DNA of 64,000 nt from Meiothermus sp. CFH 77666 (GTDB taxonomy: Bacteria; Deinococcota; Deinococci; Deinococcales; Thermaceae), in NCBI RefSeq assembly GCF_017497985.1, contig NZ_JAGDFV010000004.1, positions 1 through 64,000 on the forward strand. The letters run 5' to 3'. This document shows, piece after piece, positions 27,110 to 35,248 of this stretch; the first letter of the stretch is position 1; every line of letters begins with the position of its first letter. Both the position numbers and the translations under genes were made by a program. Below the pieces are notes generated by a model. It did no database searches. It was not told the origin of the DNA and worked only from the letters and a program-made list of their open reading frames with translations.

Positions 27110-28516
27110 CTAACCCTCCGCCGTGACCAGCTGTGGATTGCTGCCTGTGCCAACCCCTATGTGCTGGAAACCGGCTCTGGTCAGGCGCTGTTTGTCCAGG
27201 AAGTTGCGTCCGTCCACTACCAGGGGCTTCTTCATCAGCCTGGCCATGCCCTCCCAGTCGAGCTCGCGGTAGACTGCCCAGTCGGTGACCAGCACCACTG
27301 CGTCGGCGTCCTCGACCAGATCCATCACGCTCTCGCAGTACTCCACAGCCAGATCAGGGTTTTGTTGCTGGGCTAGTTTGAGCGCGATGGGGTCGTGGAC
27401 GCGCACCTTGACCCCGTGCTTGATGAGTCGCTGGGCAATGTCCAGGGCGGGGGAGTCGCGCAGGTCGTCGGTGTTGGGTTTGAAGGTCAGGCCCAACAGA
27501 CCAATAGTGCGGCCCTTGAGGATTTTGAGTTCACGCTGAAGTTTTTCTACCATGCGCTCTCGCTGGCGGTAATTCACCTCGCGGGCTGCCTGCACGATGG
27601 GCATTGAGAGGCCGTACTCTCTGGCAGTCGATACCAGCGCAGCGGTGTCCTTGCCAAAGCAGCTACCGCCCCAACCAACCCCAGCCTGCAGAAAACGCGG
27701 GCCAATACGACTGTCCAGTCCAATACCCCGGGCAATCTGGGTTACATCGGCCCCTACCCGCTCGGCCAGGCTGGCAATTTCGTTGATGAAGCTGATCTTG
27801 ACCGATAAAAAGGCGTTGGCAGCGTATTTGATCAGTTCGGCTGAGGCCAGGTCGGCGGTGATGAGCGGAACCGCCTTCATGGCGTTAGGGCGGGGCTGGA
27901 AGGAGGGTTCGGGGAAGCTCTGCTCAATCAGGGGGCGGTACAGGTTGTAGAGGGTCTCGAGGGCTTCCTCCCGTTCGGCGCCCACCACAATACGGTCGGG
28001 GTAGAGCGAGTCGTAGATGGCTGAGCCCTCGCGCAGGAACTCGGGGTTCGAAGCTACCGCAAAGTTGCCTTTGGCCTTCTTACCGTGCTTGGCCTCGTAG
28101 GCGGTTTGTACCAGCGACTCCACCCAGTTGCCCGAGCCAATGGGCACAGTGGATTTGTTCACGATCACTGCGAACTTGCTATTCAGGTGCTGGCCGATGC
28201 CCTCGGCAGCCGCCTGCACATAGCGCAGGTCGGGGCTGCCATCGGGGGCCGAGGGAGTGCCCACTGCGACAAAGATCACGTCGGCGTCCGGCACGGCTTC
28301 GGCGTAGGAGTCGGTGAACTTCAGGCGTTCGCGGGAAAGGTGCATGAGTTCCTCGAGGCCCGGCTCGTAGATGTGCGCCTTGCCTGACCGCAAAAGGGCC
28401 AGCTTTTGCTGATCCACATCCACACAGGTGACCTGATGACCGATGTAAGCCAGCGTGACCCCGGTGGTAATGCCCACATATCCAGTACCGATGACAGCGA
28501 CCTTCATGGCTTTCAT
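27110..28516 (-). CDS. ugd: UDP-glucose 6-dehydrogenase
   Basis: Ugd oxidises UDP-glucose twice to UDP-glucuronate using NAD+. The 468-residue protein has GTGYVG (10-15), the acidic NAD-binding strand end CVDVD, NPEFLREG, and the catalytic Cys286 in GWGGSCFGKD. A C-terminal UDP-binding domain contains GLTFKPNTDDLRDSPA. About 25 residues in the region after YNLYRPLIEQ are longer than usual. GAGGAG lies 6 nt before the ATG. It is 153 bp upstream of the UXS-like gene and probably works in sequence with it. Confidence 0.95.
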   Translation of the reverse strand: MKAMKVAVIGTGYVGITTGVTLAYIGHQVTCVDVDQQKLALLRSGKAHIYEPGLEELMHLSRERLKFTDSYAEAVPDADVIFVAVGTPSAPDGSPDLRYVQAAAEGIGQHLNSKFAVIVNKSTVPIGSGNWVESLVQTAYEAKHGKKAKGNFAVASNPEFLREGSAIYDSLYPDRIVVGAEREEALETLYNLYRPLIEQSFPEPSFQPRPNAMKAVPLITADLASAELIKYAANAFLSVKISFINEIASLAERVGADVTQIARGIGLDSRIGPRFLQAGVGWGGSCFGKDTAALVSTAREYGLSMPIVQAAREVNYRQRERMVEKLQRELKILKGRTIGLLGLTFKPNTDDLRDSPALDIAQRLIKHGVKVRVHDPIALKLAQQQNPDLAVEYCESVMDLVEDADAVVLVTDWAVYRELDWEGMARLMKKPLVVDGRNFLDKQRLTRAGFQHIGVGTGSNPQLVTAEG

Positions 28517-28660
28517 GCGTTACTCCTCGAGTTGTGATCCATCCAGATGAGCGGTGGACTATTCCAAACCATGGCTCAGTGTACAAGGGCTGTTGCCAGA
28601 TCCAACCGCTAAATATCACAGCACAGGTAGAAAAGCTGCCTCACAGGCGTCATTTTTACG

Positions 28661-28674
28661 CTGTAGCGTTACAG
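28661..28674. promoter_or_regulatory. Small inverted repeat upstream of ugd
   Basis: CTGTA-GCGT-TACAG, overlapping ACGCT-GT-AGCGT just to its left (28659-28670), lies between manC and ugd. It could be an operator for the ugd transcript, but no matching regulator is seen. Confidence 0.3.
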
Positions 28675-28712
28675 TAAAGTGAAAGTGGGAGGCAAAGTTC
28701 ACGCTTTCCAGC

Positions 28713-30110
28713 TCACACATGGCTTTCCAGTCGCTTGACATCGTCTTCACCAAGATATTCGCCGGTTTGTACCTCGATCAAGACCAGATCCAGCAGTCCA
28801 GGGTTGATGAGCTGGTGGGCTACGCCGGCCAGGGCGCTGGCCGATTCGTTGGGTCTCAGGATCTGCACCCGGCCATCCAGCCAGACCTGGGCCGTGCCTC
28901 GCAACACCGTCCAGTGTTCGCTGCGGTGGTGGTGCAGGTGGTTGGAGAGAGCCCGGCCCGGCTTGACCACTACCCGGCGTATTTTGAACCCACCTGTTTC
29001 TTCCAGGGTCAGGTAGCTCCCCCAGGGGCGCTGGATGATGCGGTGGCGGCGCACGGTGTCGTGCTTGGAGTGGGTGAGTTGCTCCACCACTTTCTTTACG
29101 TCCTGCACTTTGTCGCGCTGGGCCACCAGCAAAGCATCGCGGGTGTCCACAATGACCAGATCGCTGGCCCCTATCACCGCTACAACGCGATCCTCGGTCT
29201 GTACGAAGGTATTTGTGGTGTCCAGCAACACCGCTTCCCCCAGTACCCGGTTGCCTGCCGCATCTGGCGGCACCATCAGAGCGGCGGCGTCCCACGAACC
29301 CAGATCGCTCCAGCCCAGATCAGCGGGCACGACCGCTACCTGCGCGGCTTTTTCCATGACCGCATAGTCCACCGACTCACTGGGAACCTGCTTGAAGAGG
29401 GCTGCATCCAGGTAGGTCACATCCCCCTTCTCGCTGCCCTGCCAGCAGTCCAGCACTGCCCTGTACATCTCGGGCTGGAGGTGCTCCAGGGCTTGCAGAT
29501 AGGTGGTCGCCTTGAAGCAGAAAATGCCTGCGTTCCAGAGGTAGCGCCCGGTTTGCAGATAAGCCTCGGCGGTTTGCTGGTCGGGCTTTTCCACGAAGCG
29601 CGCGACCCTGTACGCCCCGTCCTGTAAGGGTAGACCTTGCTCGAGGTAACCAAAATTGGTGGCCGGGTAGGTGGGTTGGATGCCAAACGTCACCAGATAG
29701 CCCTGCTCGGCGATGGCCTGGGCCTGGGCTACGGCCTGGGCAAAGGCTTCCTCCCGCAAAATGAGATGGTCGGCAGAAAGAACCAGCATGACCTGATCGG
29801 GGCTGTGCTCGACAACCCACAAAGCGGCCATGGCGATGGCGGGAGCGGTGTTGCGGCGCAGCGGTTCAATCACAAACGAGGTCTGCACTTCGGGCAGCCC
29901 CAGGGCCTCGTACTCGCTGGCGGTGCTGAAGTAATATTCCTGGCCTGTAACTGTGAGCACCTGCCGGGCTCCTACCCGCGCGGCCCGCAAAAAAGCCTTT
30001 TGTAGAAGGCTTTGCCCATCGGGTAGCTTCATGAAAGGTTTGGGGTATTGTTCCCTCGAGACCGGCCACAAGCGCGTACCGGCCCCCCCGGAAAGAATGA
30101 CTGCAACCAT
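28713..30110 (-). CDS. manC: Mannose-1-phosphate guanylyltransferase / mannose-6-phosphate isomerase (two-domain)
   Basis: The N-terminal domain makes GDP-mannose: pyrophosphorylase motif LSGGAGTRLWPVSRE with PKPF, then FVEKPD. The C-terminal cupin domain from about residue 345 begins RPWGSYLTLEE and corresponds to the type II isomerase. In the isomerase part, family positions QxHHHRxEHW and HxLEN read HLHHHRSEHW and HQLIN, so the Gln and Glu are replaced. LIEVQTGEYLGEDD is intact. The 465-residue length is normal. Guanylyltransferase activity is well supported; isomerase activity is less certain. Confidence 0.92.
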   Translation of the reverse strand: MVAVILSGGAGTRLWPVSREQYPKPFMKLPDGQSLLQKAFLRAARVGARQVLTVTGQEYYFSTASEYEALGLPEVQTSFVIEPLRRNTAPAIAMAALWVVEHSPDQVMLVLSADHLILREEAFAQAVAQAQAIAEQGYLVTFGIQPTYPATNFGYLEQGLPLQDGAYRVARFVEKPDQQTAEAYLQTGRYLWNAGIFCFKATTYLQALEHLQPEMYRAVLDCWQGSEKGDVTYLDAALFKQVPSESVDYAVMEKAAQVAVVPADLGWSDLGSWDAAALMVPPDAAGNRVLGEAVLLDTTNTFVQTEDRVVAVIGASDLVIVDTRDALLVAQRDKVQDVKKVVEQLTHSKHDTVRRHRIIQRPWGSYLTLEETGGFKIRRVVVKPGRALSNHLHHHRSEHWTVLRGTAQVWLDGRVQILRPNESASALAGVAHQLINPGLLDLVLIEVQTGEYLGEDDVKRLESHV

Positions 30111-30220
30111 GCCTCACCTCCAATGCCGTGGGGTTAGTAGACGCCGCACTAAAGCATACTGTACGGGCTAGCGCGGCAGAGCCGGGGTCATTTGAATAAA
30201 CCTGCTCGAGCGTCCTTGGA

Positions 30221-30248
30221 GCTTCTAGCCTTCAGCTTTCGGCTTCTT
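30221..30248. repeat. Heptamer array 1
   Basis: Four degenerate 7-bp units, GCTTCTA GCCTTCA GCTTTCG GCTTCTT, end at the nudix stop. Similar 7-bp arrays occur at 31951, 34066, 36714, 44091 and 63701. The rest of the gap from manC (30111-30220) shows nothing else. Confidence 0.5.
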
Positions 30249-30725
30249 TCAAACCCTGGTACCTTCGCTCCCCCAGCTCGAGTACGCATAGAAGCGGCCC
30301 CGCTCACCCCGCAGGTAGTCCATCAGGGGCTCCAGCAGGGGGCGGTGCTCATCGAGTTTGACGGCCACCTCTTCGGCAGTAAAGAAGCGGGCCTCCACGA
30401 TGTGCCCATCGGGGTCTTTGGGGTTGAGCAGGCCCTCGTAATCGGCACGGAAGGCCATGGCGATGGTGCGCTCGCTTTTACGCGAATCTTCCACCTGAAT
30501 GACATAAGCCAGGTGTTGAATGCCCTTGACCCGGAGGCCCGTTTCTTCCTGCACCTCCCGCGCGATGGCCGCCAGGATGGTCTCCCCAGCCTCGACCACG
30601 CCGCCTGGCAGGGTATAGCGCACCTTGCCCCGGCGGCTCCAGTCGTTGGCGACCAGCAAAACCCTCCCTTGCTTGTCCATCAGGATAGCCGCCGCTACCA
30701 ATAGGTCACGTCGCAACCCATGCAT
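30249..30725 (-). CDS. Nudix hydrolase
   Basis: The 158-residue protein has a complete Nudix box at about residues 41-63 (GGVVEAGET...REVQEETGL: G-x5-E-x7-REV-x-EE-x-G), which binds Mg2+ and hydrolyses a nucleoside diphosphate linked to some other group. The strand before it (RVLLVANDWSRRGKVRYTLP) fits ADP-ribose or nucleotide-sanitising members, but the substrate cannot be told. It lies 19 nt downstream of prfA on the same strand and is probably co-transcribed. Confidence 0.88.
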   Translation of the reverse strand: MHGLRRDLLVAAAILMDKQGRVLLVANDWSRRGKVRYTLPGGVVEAGETILAAIAREVQEETGLRVKGIQHLAYVIQVEDSRKSERTIAMAFRADYEGLLNPKDPDGHIVEARFFTAEEVAVKLDEHRPLLEPLMDYLRGERGRFYAYSSWGSEGTRV

Positions 30726-30744
30726 ACAGCCCGCCTTTCGTGTC

Positions 30745-31821
30745 CTAGGCGGACTTGGGGGCGCCGGAGAGGGCCTCGAGCTGGCGTTCTTGATCGGCTT
30801 TGCGCAGGGCTTCGTGCAGCTTGGACAGATCGCCCGAGAGCACCCCTTCCAGGTCGTGGGTGGTGAAGCCGATGCGGTGGTCGGTTACGCGCGACTGGGG
30901 GAAGTTGTAGGTGCGGATTTTCTCCGAGCGCTCGCCCGCGCCAATCTGGGCCAGGCGATCCTCGCGGCGGCGGGCGGCCTCCTCGGCCCGTTTGATCTCC
31001 AGGAGCCTCGAGCGCAGGATAGAGAGCGCCTTTTCCTTATTTTTGATCTGGCTGCGCGACTCCATACAGGAGACGATCATGCCGGTGGGCTTGTGCAGAA
31101 CCTGCACCGCCGAGTCGGTGGTATTGACCCCCTGGCCCCCCGGCCCCGAGGCCCTCGAGACGGTTATTTCCAGATCGGCGGGGTCGAGCTGTACGTCCAC
31201 TTCCTCGGCCTCGGGCATCACCGCCACGGTCGCGGTGGAGGTGTGGATGCGGCCCTGGGTCTCGGTGGCGGGCACCCGCTGAACCCGGTGTACCCCCGCC
31301 TCGTACTTCAAGTAGCCATAGGCCCCCGGCCCCGTCACCTCAAAAGAGACCTTGGAAACCCCCCCCAGGTCGGTGAGGGAGGTGTCCAGGAGCTCGACCC
31401 GGTAGCCGCCCCGCCGGGCGTACTCCATGATCATGTCGCGCAGCTCGGCTGCAAAGAGGGCGGCCTCCTCCCCCCCGGTACCGGCGCGAATCTCCACAAT
31501 CACGTTCTTTTCGTCTATGGGGTCGCGGGGCAGGAGCAGGAGCTCGAGCTCGGCCTCGAGTTCCCGCACCCGAGGTTCCAGGGCCTCGATGTCGGCCTGG
31601 GCCATCTCGCCCAGCTCGGGGTCGAACTGTAACTCGCGGGCTTCCTCGAGGTGGGCCAAGGCTTCTTTGTAGGCGCGAATGGTTTCAACGAGATGCCCCA
31701 TCTCGGCATAACGCTTGCTGATGCGCTGATACTCCGATGGGTTGGTGAGCACCGCCGGGTCGGCCAGTTGCCGCTCGAGCGTCTGGTACTCGGCTTCTAG
31801 GGATGCAAGTTTCTCTAGCAT
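30745..31821 (-). CDS. prfA: Peptide chain release factor 1
   Basis: RF1 recognises UAA and UAG and triggers peptide release. The 358-residue protein has the codon-recognition tripeptide PAT (in RVQRVPATETQGR), which separates RF1 from RF2 (SPF). It also has the peptidyl-hydrolysis motif GGQ in SGPGGQGVNTTDSAV, where the glutamine is normally methylated. Domain 1 is the usual helical region. No prmC methyltransferase gene is adjacent. The ribosome site is weak (TAGAGAA...). Confidence 0.97.
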   Translation of the reverse strand: MLEKLASLEAEYQTLERQLADPAVLTNPSEYQRISKRYAEMGHLVETIRAYKEALAHLEEARELQFDPELGEMAQADIEALEPRVRELEAELELLLLPRDPIDEKNVIVEIRAGTGGEEAALFAAELRDMIMEYARRGGYRVELLDTSLTDLGGVSKVSFEVTGPGAYGYLKYEAGVHRVQRVPATETQGRIHTSTATVAVMPEAEEVDVQLDPADLEITVSRASGPGGQGVNTTDSAVQVLHKPTGMIVSCMESRSQIKNKEKALSILRSRLLEIKRAEEAARRREDRLAQIGAGERSEKIRTYNFPQSRVTDHRIGFTTHDLEGVLSGDLSKLHEALRKADQERQLEALSGAPKSA

Positions 31822-31950
31822 ACACGGTCACTGTCTACCAGGATAACGCGGATGTCCCCTGTCCGATAGGTGATGCCTTACCGTAGCACTACCAAGTGGC
31901 CGCCAGCTCCATGCCCAGCTTTCAGCACCGGGCTTTTCGCCTCCTGCCCG

Positions 31951-31999
31951 TTGCCATCGGCCATAGACTATGGACTATAGACCATCAGCTATCAGCTAT
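31951..31999. repeat. Heptamer array 2
   Basis: Seven 7-bp units in register: TTGCCAT CGGCCAT AGACTAT GGACTAT AGACCAT CAGCTAT CAGCTAT. The array supplies the last codons and TGA of the acyltransferase gene on the minus strand, so it has grown into or formed the gene end. The rest of the gap (31822-31950) has no gene. Confidence 0.6.
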
Positions 32000-32603
32000 C
32001 GGCCCCATCTTTTGGCTTCAACCGGATAGGGCTTTGCTTGCTGGGGTCGCGGCCCACTTTGTCCTGGTAAAAGGTTTTTATTTGCTCGAAGTCGGCCTCA
32101 ATGTTCCCGCTGGGGGTGAGGTATCCCCCAATACCCACCTCCTTGCGGCTGTAGTCAATGTAGGCCAGCGCGATGGGCACTTTAGCCTCCAGGGCCATGT
32201 AGTAGAAACCGCTCTTCCAGTAAGGGGCGCGGCTGCGGGTGCCCTCGGCAGCCACCACCACCCAGAGGTTATCGTGCTGCTCGAAGATGCGGGCTACCTG
32301 CTTGACAAAATCGCCGCCTGCCCTGGAGCGGTCTACCGGAATGCCACCCAGCCACCGCATCACCACCCCCAGCACTGGGGGGAAAAGCTCTTTCTTGCCC
32401 ACCCACCGAAAGCGCGTGCCCGAAGCCATGCCCCACAAGAGCGCATACAAAAAGTCCCAGTTGGAGGTGTGGGGATAACCCACCAACACGAACTTCTTTC
32501 CGGGAGGCGGAGCCATCACCGCCGTCCAGCCCAGCATTCGCAAGGCCCAAACCCCAAAACGCTGCCAGGGCGTCTGGGGGCGGATCGCATACGGATGTGC
32601 CAT
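31992..32603 (-). CDS. Lysophospholipid acyltransferase family protein
   Basis: The 203-residue protein resembles PlsC-type acyltransferases: the catalytic HTSNWDF (H-x4-D) near residue 44 and EGTRSRAPYWKSGFY, the phosphate-binding EGTR motif. Short members like this occur widely and may act on lysophosphatidate or other lipids. A hydrophobic N-terminal region is limited, so it is probably peripheral to the membrane. The last residues come from repeat DNA (31951-31999). The start is the first ATG, with weak ribosome pairing. Confidence 0.83.
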   Translation of the reverse strand: MAHPYAIRPQTPWQRFGVWALRMLGWTAVMAPPPGKKFVLVGYPHTSNWDFLYALLWGMASGTRFRWVGKKELFPPVLGVVMRWLGGIPVDRSRAGGDFVKQVARIFEQHDNLWVVVAAEGTRSRAPYWKSGFYYMALEAKVPIALAYIDYSRKEVGIGGYLTPSGNIEADFEQIKTFYQDKVGRDPSKQSPIRLKPKDGADS

Positions 32604-32644
32604 TTACTACTGGTATACCACATCGGGTTGGGGTATCTTGCAGT

Positions 32645-33142
32645 ATGAACGATGACCTGCGGGTTTTTTATGGTTGGGTGCGGCGTTCCCGCGAAATCCT
32701 CTTTGACTACTGCGCCTCGCTGCCACCGGAAATCTATACCCAGGAGCACCCCGATTTTGCCTTTGGGAGCATTCGCAACCTGCATGCCCATGTGGCCGAC
32801 TGCTACCTGTGGTGGGTGGGCACGGTGGGTTTGGGCAAGCCTCAGGCCCCAATCCAGGGGGCGGAGACGCCCGATGTGGCGGCCATGCGGGCGGTATTTG
32901 CTCAGGCCGATGCAGTGGTGGAAGAGGCCCTGCAAACTTTTAACCAGCTCGACCAGGTATACGAGTGGACGCATCCGGTTCGGGGCTGGAAGGCCAGGGT
33001 GAGCCAGCGCTGGCTGCTGCTGCACCCCATTACCCATGAATTCCATCACAAAGGCCAGATTACGGCCCTGGGGCGGGTGCTGGGGTATCCGGCAGTGCTT
33101 TCGCCAGGGGTGGATACTGATCTGGTCAATCCCGAGTTTTGA
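32645..33142 (+). CDS. DinB family protein
   Basis: The start at 32645 (MNDDLRVFYGWV) removes an improbable 16-residue leader. The 165-residue four-helix bundle has the DinB metal-site histidines: NLHAHVADCYLWW near residue 47 and HEFHHKGQI near 138. DinB/YfiT-like proteins are putative metal-dependent thiol transferases or stress enzymes. It has its own short upstream region (divergent from the acyltransferase), and its last 17 bp overlap the channel gene on the other strand. Confidence 0.85.
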   Translation: MNDDLRVFYGWVRRSREILFDYCASLPPEIYTQEHPDFAFGSIRNLHAHVADCYLWWVGTVGLGKPQAPIQGAETPDVAAMRAVFAQADAVVEEALQTFNQLDQVYEWTHPVRGWKARVSQRWLLLHPITHEFHHKGQITALGRVLGYPAVLSPGVDTDLVNPEF

Positions 33143-33995
33143 CCAGCGCCTCGAGCATTCCCTGGGCCTCGCGCAGCCTGGCCTGTACCTCTTGTAACTG
33201 CTCCAGGCTTCCGGGTGGGGGAAGCCGGGTTTCTTGCAGGCTTTTTCGCATCTCGTCCATGCTGTTGACCACAATGCCCACCAGCAGATTCAAAAACACC
33301 AGCGTACCCAGCAGTACAAAGGAGACCATGTAAACCACCGCCAGCAGGGGCTGGGCTGTTGGCTGGGTACACAGGGCAGGGTCGGGCAGCTCGAAGCGAT
33401 CGCAGCCGAAATACTGGATGCGGAGTATATCCACCCAGCCTTCCAGGGTCAGGATGCTGAAGAGGGTGAGCAGGGCGGTGTGCAGGTTGCCGAAGTGGAA
33501 GGGGTCGCCCTGGCCGAACAAAAACACCCCGGCCACCGCGTAGATGTAGAGCAGGAGCAGCATCAAGACCAGCACCCAGCCAATGGAGGGGATGCTTTTG
33601 AGCAGGGCTCCCAAAATAATCTGCAGGTCGGGCAGGGTACGGATCAGCCGCAGCACGCGCAAGAGCCGTAGCAGGCGGGCCGCCACTGCATACGTTCCCA
33701 GCCCTGGCAGCAGGCTAAAGGCCACAATGGCGAAATCGAATACATTCCAGCCACTCTGAAAATAACGCAGGGGCCGGGGCCAGAGGGCCGCCATGCGGAG
33801 CAGTACCTCGAGGGCAAACAGGGCCAGCACCAGGTTGTTGAGCAGGTGGAGGGCAGGGCCGTAGCGCTCCATCAGGGCGGGATAGGTCTCGAGGCCCACC
33901 AGCACCGCCGCGAACAGGATGATGGCGGTCACGAAGCGATTGAACGGTGCCGATTCCACCAGGCGGGAGAGGGTATTGGGTACAGAACGGCTCAC
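33126..33995 (-). CDS. Voltage-gated cation channel, CavMr-like (Ca2+-type filter)
   Basis: This is a single-domain six-helix voltage-gated channel that works as a homotetramer. S4 carries Arg107, 110, 113, 116 and 119 at every third position. The selectivity filter is TLEGWVD (183-189) instead of TLESWS of NaChBac-type sodium channels. Glycine in that place and a downstream Asp are features I recall for CavMr, the native prokaryotic calcium channel described from Meiothermus ruber. The loop before S6 is long and holds Cys198 and Cys209, which could pair outside. A coiled-coil-like C-terminus (about 245-285) fits tetramerisation. Confidence 0.9.
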   Translation of the reverse strand: MSRSVPNTLSRLVESAPFNRFVTAIILFAAVLVGLETYPALMERYGPALHLLNNLVLALFALEVLLRMAALWPRPLRYFQSGWNVFDFAIVAFSLLPGLGTYAVAARLLRLLRVLRLIRTLPDLQIILGALLKSIPSIGWVLVLMLLLLYIYAVAGVFLFGQGDPFHFGNLHTALLTLFSILTLEGWVDILRIQYFGCDRFELPDPALCTQPTAQPLLAVVYMVSFVLLGTLVFLNLLVGIVVNSMDEMRKSLQETRLPPPGSLEQLQEVQARLREAQGMLEALVKTRD

Positions 33996-34065
33996 ACCTG
34001 AAGAGTATAGGCTGTTCGGTCAGGTGATGGCATTCAATGCGGGCTTTACGCAAACACTGTGCATA

Positions 34066-34143
34066 GCGTAGGGGGTGGGGGGTAGGGGGCAGGGGATAGA
34101 TGTTAGAGTCCTACCTCCTACCGCTCACTGCCCACCCCCATCA
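34066..34143. repeat. Heptamer array 3, two facing tracts
   Basis: 34066-34100 reads GCGTAGG GGGTGGG GGGTAGG GGGCAGG GGATAGA. 34109-34143 reads TCCTACC TCCTACC GCTCACT GCCCACC CCCATCA. The two tracts are roughly complementary, so the stretch could fold into a long imperfect hairpin. It lies between the channel gene and an orphan terminator. Confidence 0.6.
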
Positions 34144-34168
34144 CATGCGTCGGTAAAAGCTGGTTATA

Positions 34169-34208
34169 TGCCTTAAGACGGTGCAACCCGGCCTGCTAAG
34201 GCATTTTT
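34169..34208 (+). terminator. Orphan plus-strand terminator
   Basis: TGCCTTA (34169-34175) pairs perfectly with TAAGGCA (34197-34203) and is followed by TTTTT. No plus-strand gene precedes it within 1 kb except dinB (ends 33142), with the antisense channel gene between. It may end a small RNA or a long dinB 3' end. The remainder of the gap to 34336 shows no gene. Confidence 0.5.
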
Positions 34209-34336
34209 GCTGTATCAACGCCGGTCAAATTCCGCAAACCCTGGAGTCGAAATCCAGGAACGGGGTCACTGGCGACTCGAGACGTGCATCACCAGCAGGG
34301 GGTGGTATACGCGCTGGTTTGGCTATACAAGGCATT

Positions 34337-35005
34337 TCATCCCTGTCCCTGGTAGACCACCTCGGTCTTCCACCTGCCGGGCGGCTGGGTGTGCAGCTCC
34401 CAGAATTTTTCGGCAATCAGGTCGGGGTCGAAGGAGGTGTTGCGCTTCACCTGGCCCACAATGGTCACCGTGGCCGCATGGATGCCTTCGTGGTAGAGCT
34501 CCTTGCTGAGTGCGCCCACCAGGGCGCGTAGCGAGGCTTTGCCAATGGAGAGCGCAGCCAGGTCGGGCGCGGGGTTCAGGGCCAGGCCGCCCCCGGTAAA
34601 GAGGAGGGTGCCTTTGCGGCGCGAGAGCATGCCCGGGATCACCAGTTGGGCCGCCACCAGCGCCCCGTACAGGTTGACCTTGAGGGTGTCCTCGAGGGCC
34701 TCCAGGCTGAGTTCCGAGGCGCGGCTGCCCGCCGAGGCATAGGCGTTGTAAATCAAGACCTCGATGGGCCCGAGCTGCTTTTCGGTTTCTCTCACCGCCG
34801 AAATCAGTTGGGGGGTGCGGGTGATGTCGGCAGGAAAGGTTTTGACCGTGCAGCCATCGAGCTCGAGGGCGCTGGCGTAGTCTTCCAGACGGGCTTCACT
34901 GCGGGCAATCAGGCTCAGGCGATACCCCTCCCGACCAAAGCGCCGGGCCACGCTCAGCCCGATGCCCCGCCCCATGCCCACCACCAGACAGACCTTGGGT
35001 TTCAT
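34337..35005 (-). CDS. SDR family protein lacking the catalytic tyrosine
   Basis: The start at 35005 (MKPKVCLVVGMGRGIG) drops an unlikely leader. The 222-residue short-chain dehydrogenase-like protein has the nucleotide motif GMGRGIG and the NNAG-equivalent IYNAYAS. Where active SDRs have Tyr-x3-Lys, this reads LSIGKASLRAL: the lysine is kept but the tyrosine is serine. The preceding catalytic serine is replaced within TGGGLALNP. It probably binds NAD(P) but may not be a normal oxidoreductase. No partner gene is evident. Confidence 0.8.
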   Translation of the reverse strand: MKPKVCLVVGMGRGIGLSVARRFGREGYRLSLIARSEARLEDYASALELDGCTVKTFPADITRTPQLISAVRETEKQLGPIEVLIYNAYASAGSRASELSLEALEDTLKVNLYGALVAAQLVIPGMLSRRKGTLLFTGGGLALNPAPDLAALSIGKASLRALVGALSKELYHEGIHAATVTIVGQVKRNTSFDPDLIAEKFWELHTQPPGRWKTEVVYQGQG

Positions 35006-35081
35006 ACCTCGAGCGCATGGTAACATCAAGGATGCTGTTTGTGGATTCAGGTAACGCTGCCCCACCAACCCCTACCCTGCG

Positions 35082-35208
35082 CCTGAAGCCCCCTCACCCG
35101 GCGACACTTCCCCTGTTTTGCGTGGCAGAGCCTGAATCGAGAACAAGACGGTGTTGCCACCCTCTCCTTCAGTGGAGAGTGGGAAGGTGGCAAAGGATAA
35201 GGGCCAGT
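35082..35208. repeat. Degenerate MITE-like copy B
   Basis: It contains CCCCTCACCCGGCGACAC and, about 60 bp on, GGTGTTGCCACCCTCTCC with a hairpin, matching the interior of MITE copies A and C. The terminal repeats are eroded: the right end GGATAAGGGCC only resembles GATAAAAGCCC. It fills most of the gap between the SDR gene and der. Confidence 0.5.
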
Positions 35209-35248
35209 ACTGACCGAGGCCGTCCTTGAAGCGAATGCGAGTGGAACT

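Noticed and set aside
31951-31999. CRISPR-like short repeats
   Set aside because: Units are 7 bp, directly adjacent and without spacers; no cas genes nearby.
34240-34258. T-arm-like stem CCTGG-AGTCGAAAT-CCAGG suggesting a tRNA
   Set aside because: The loop is 9 nt, and no acceptor, D or anticodon arms can be built around it.
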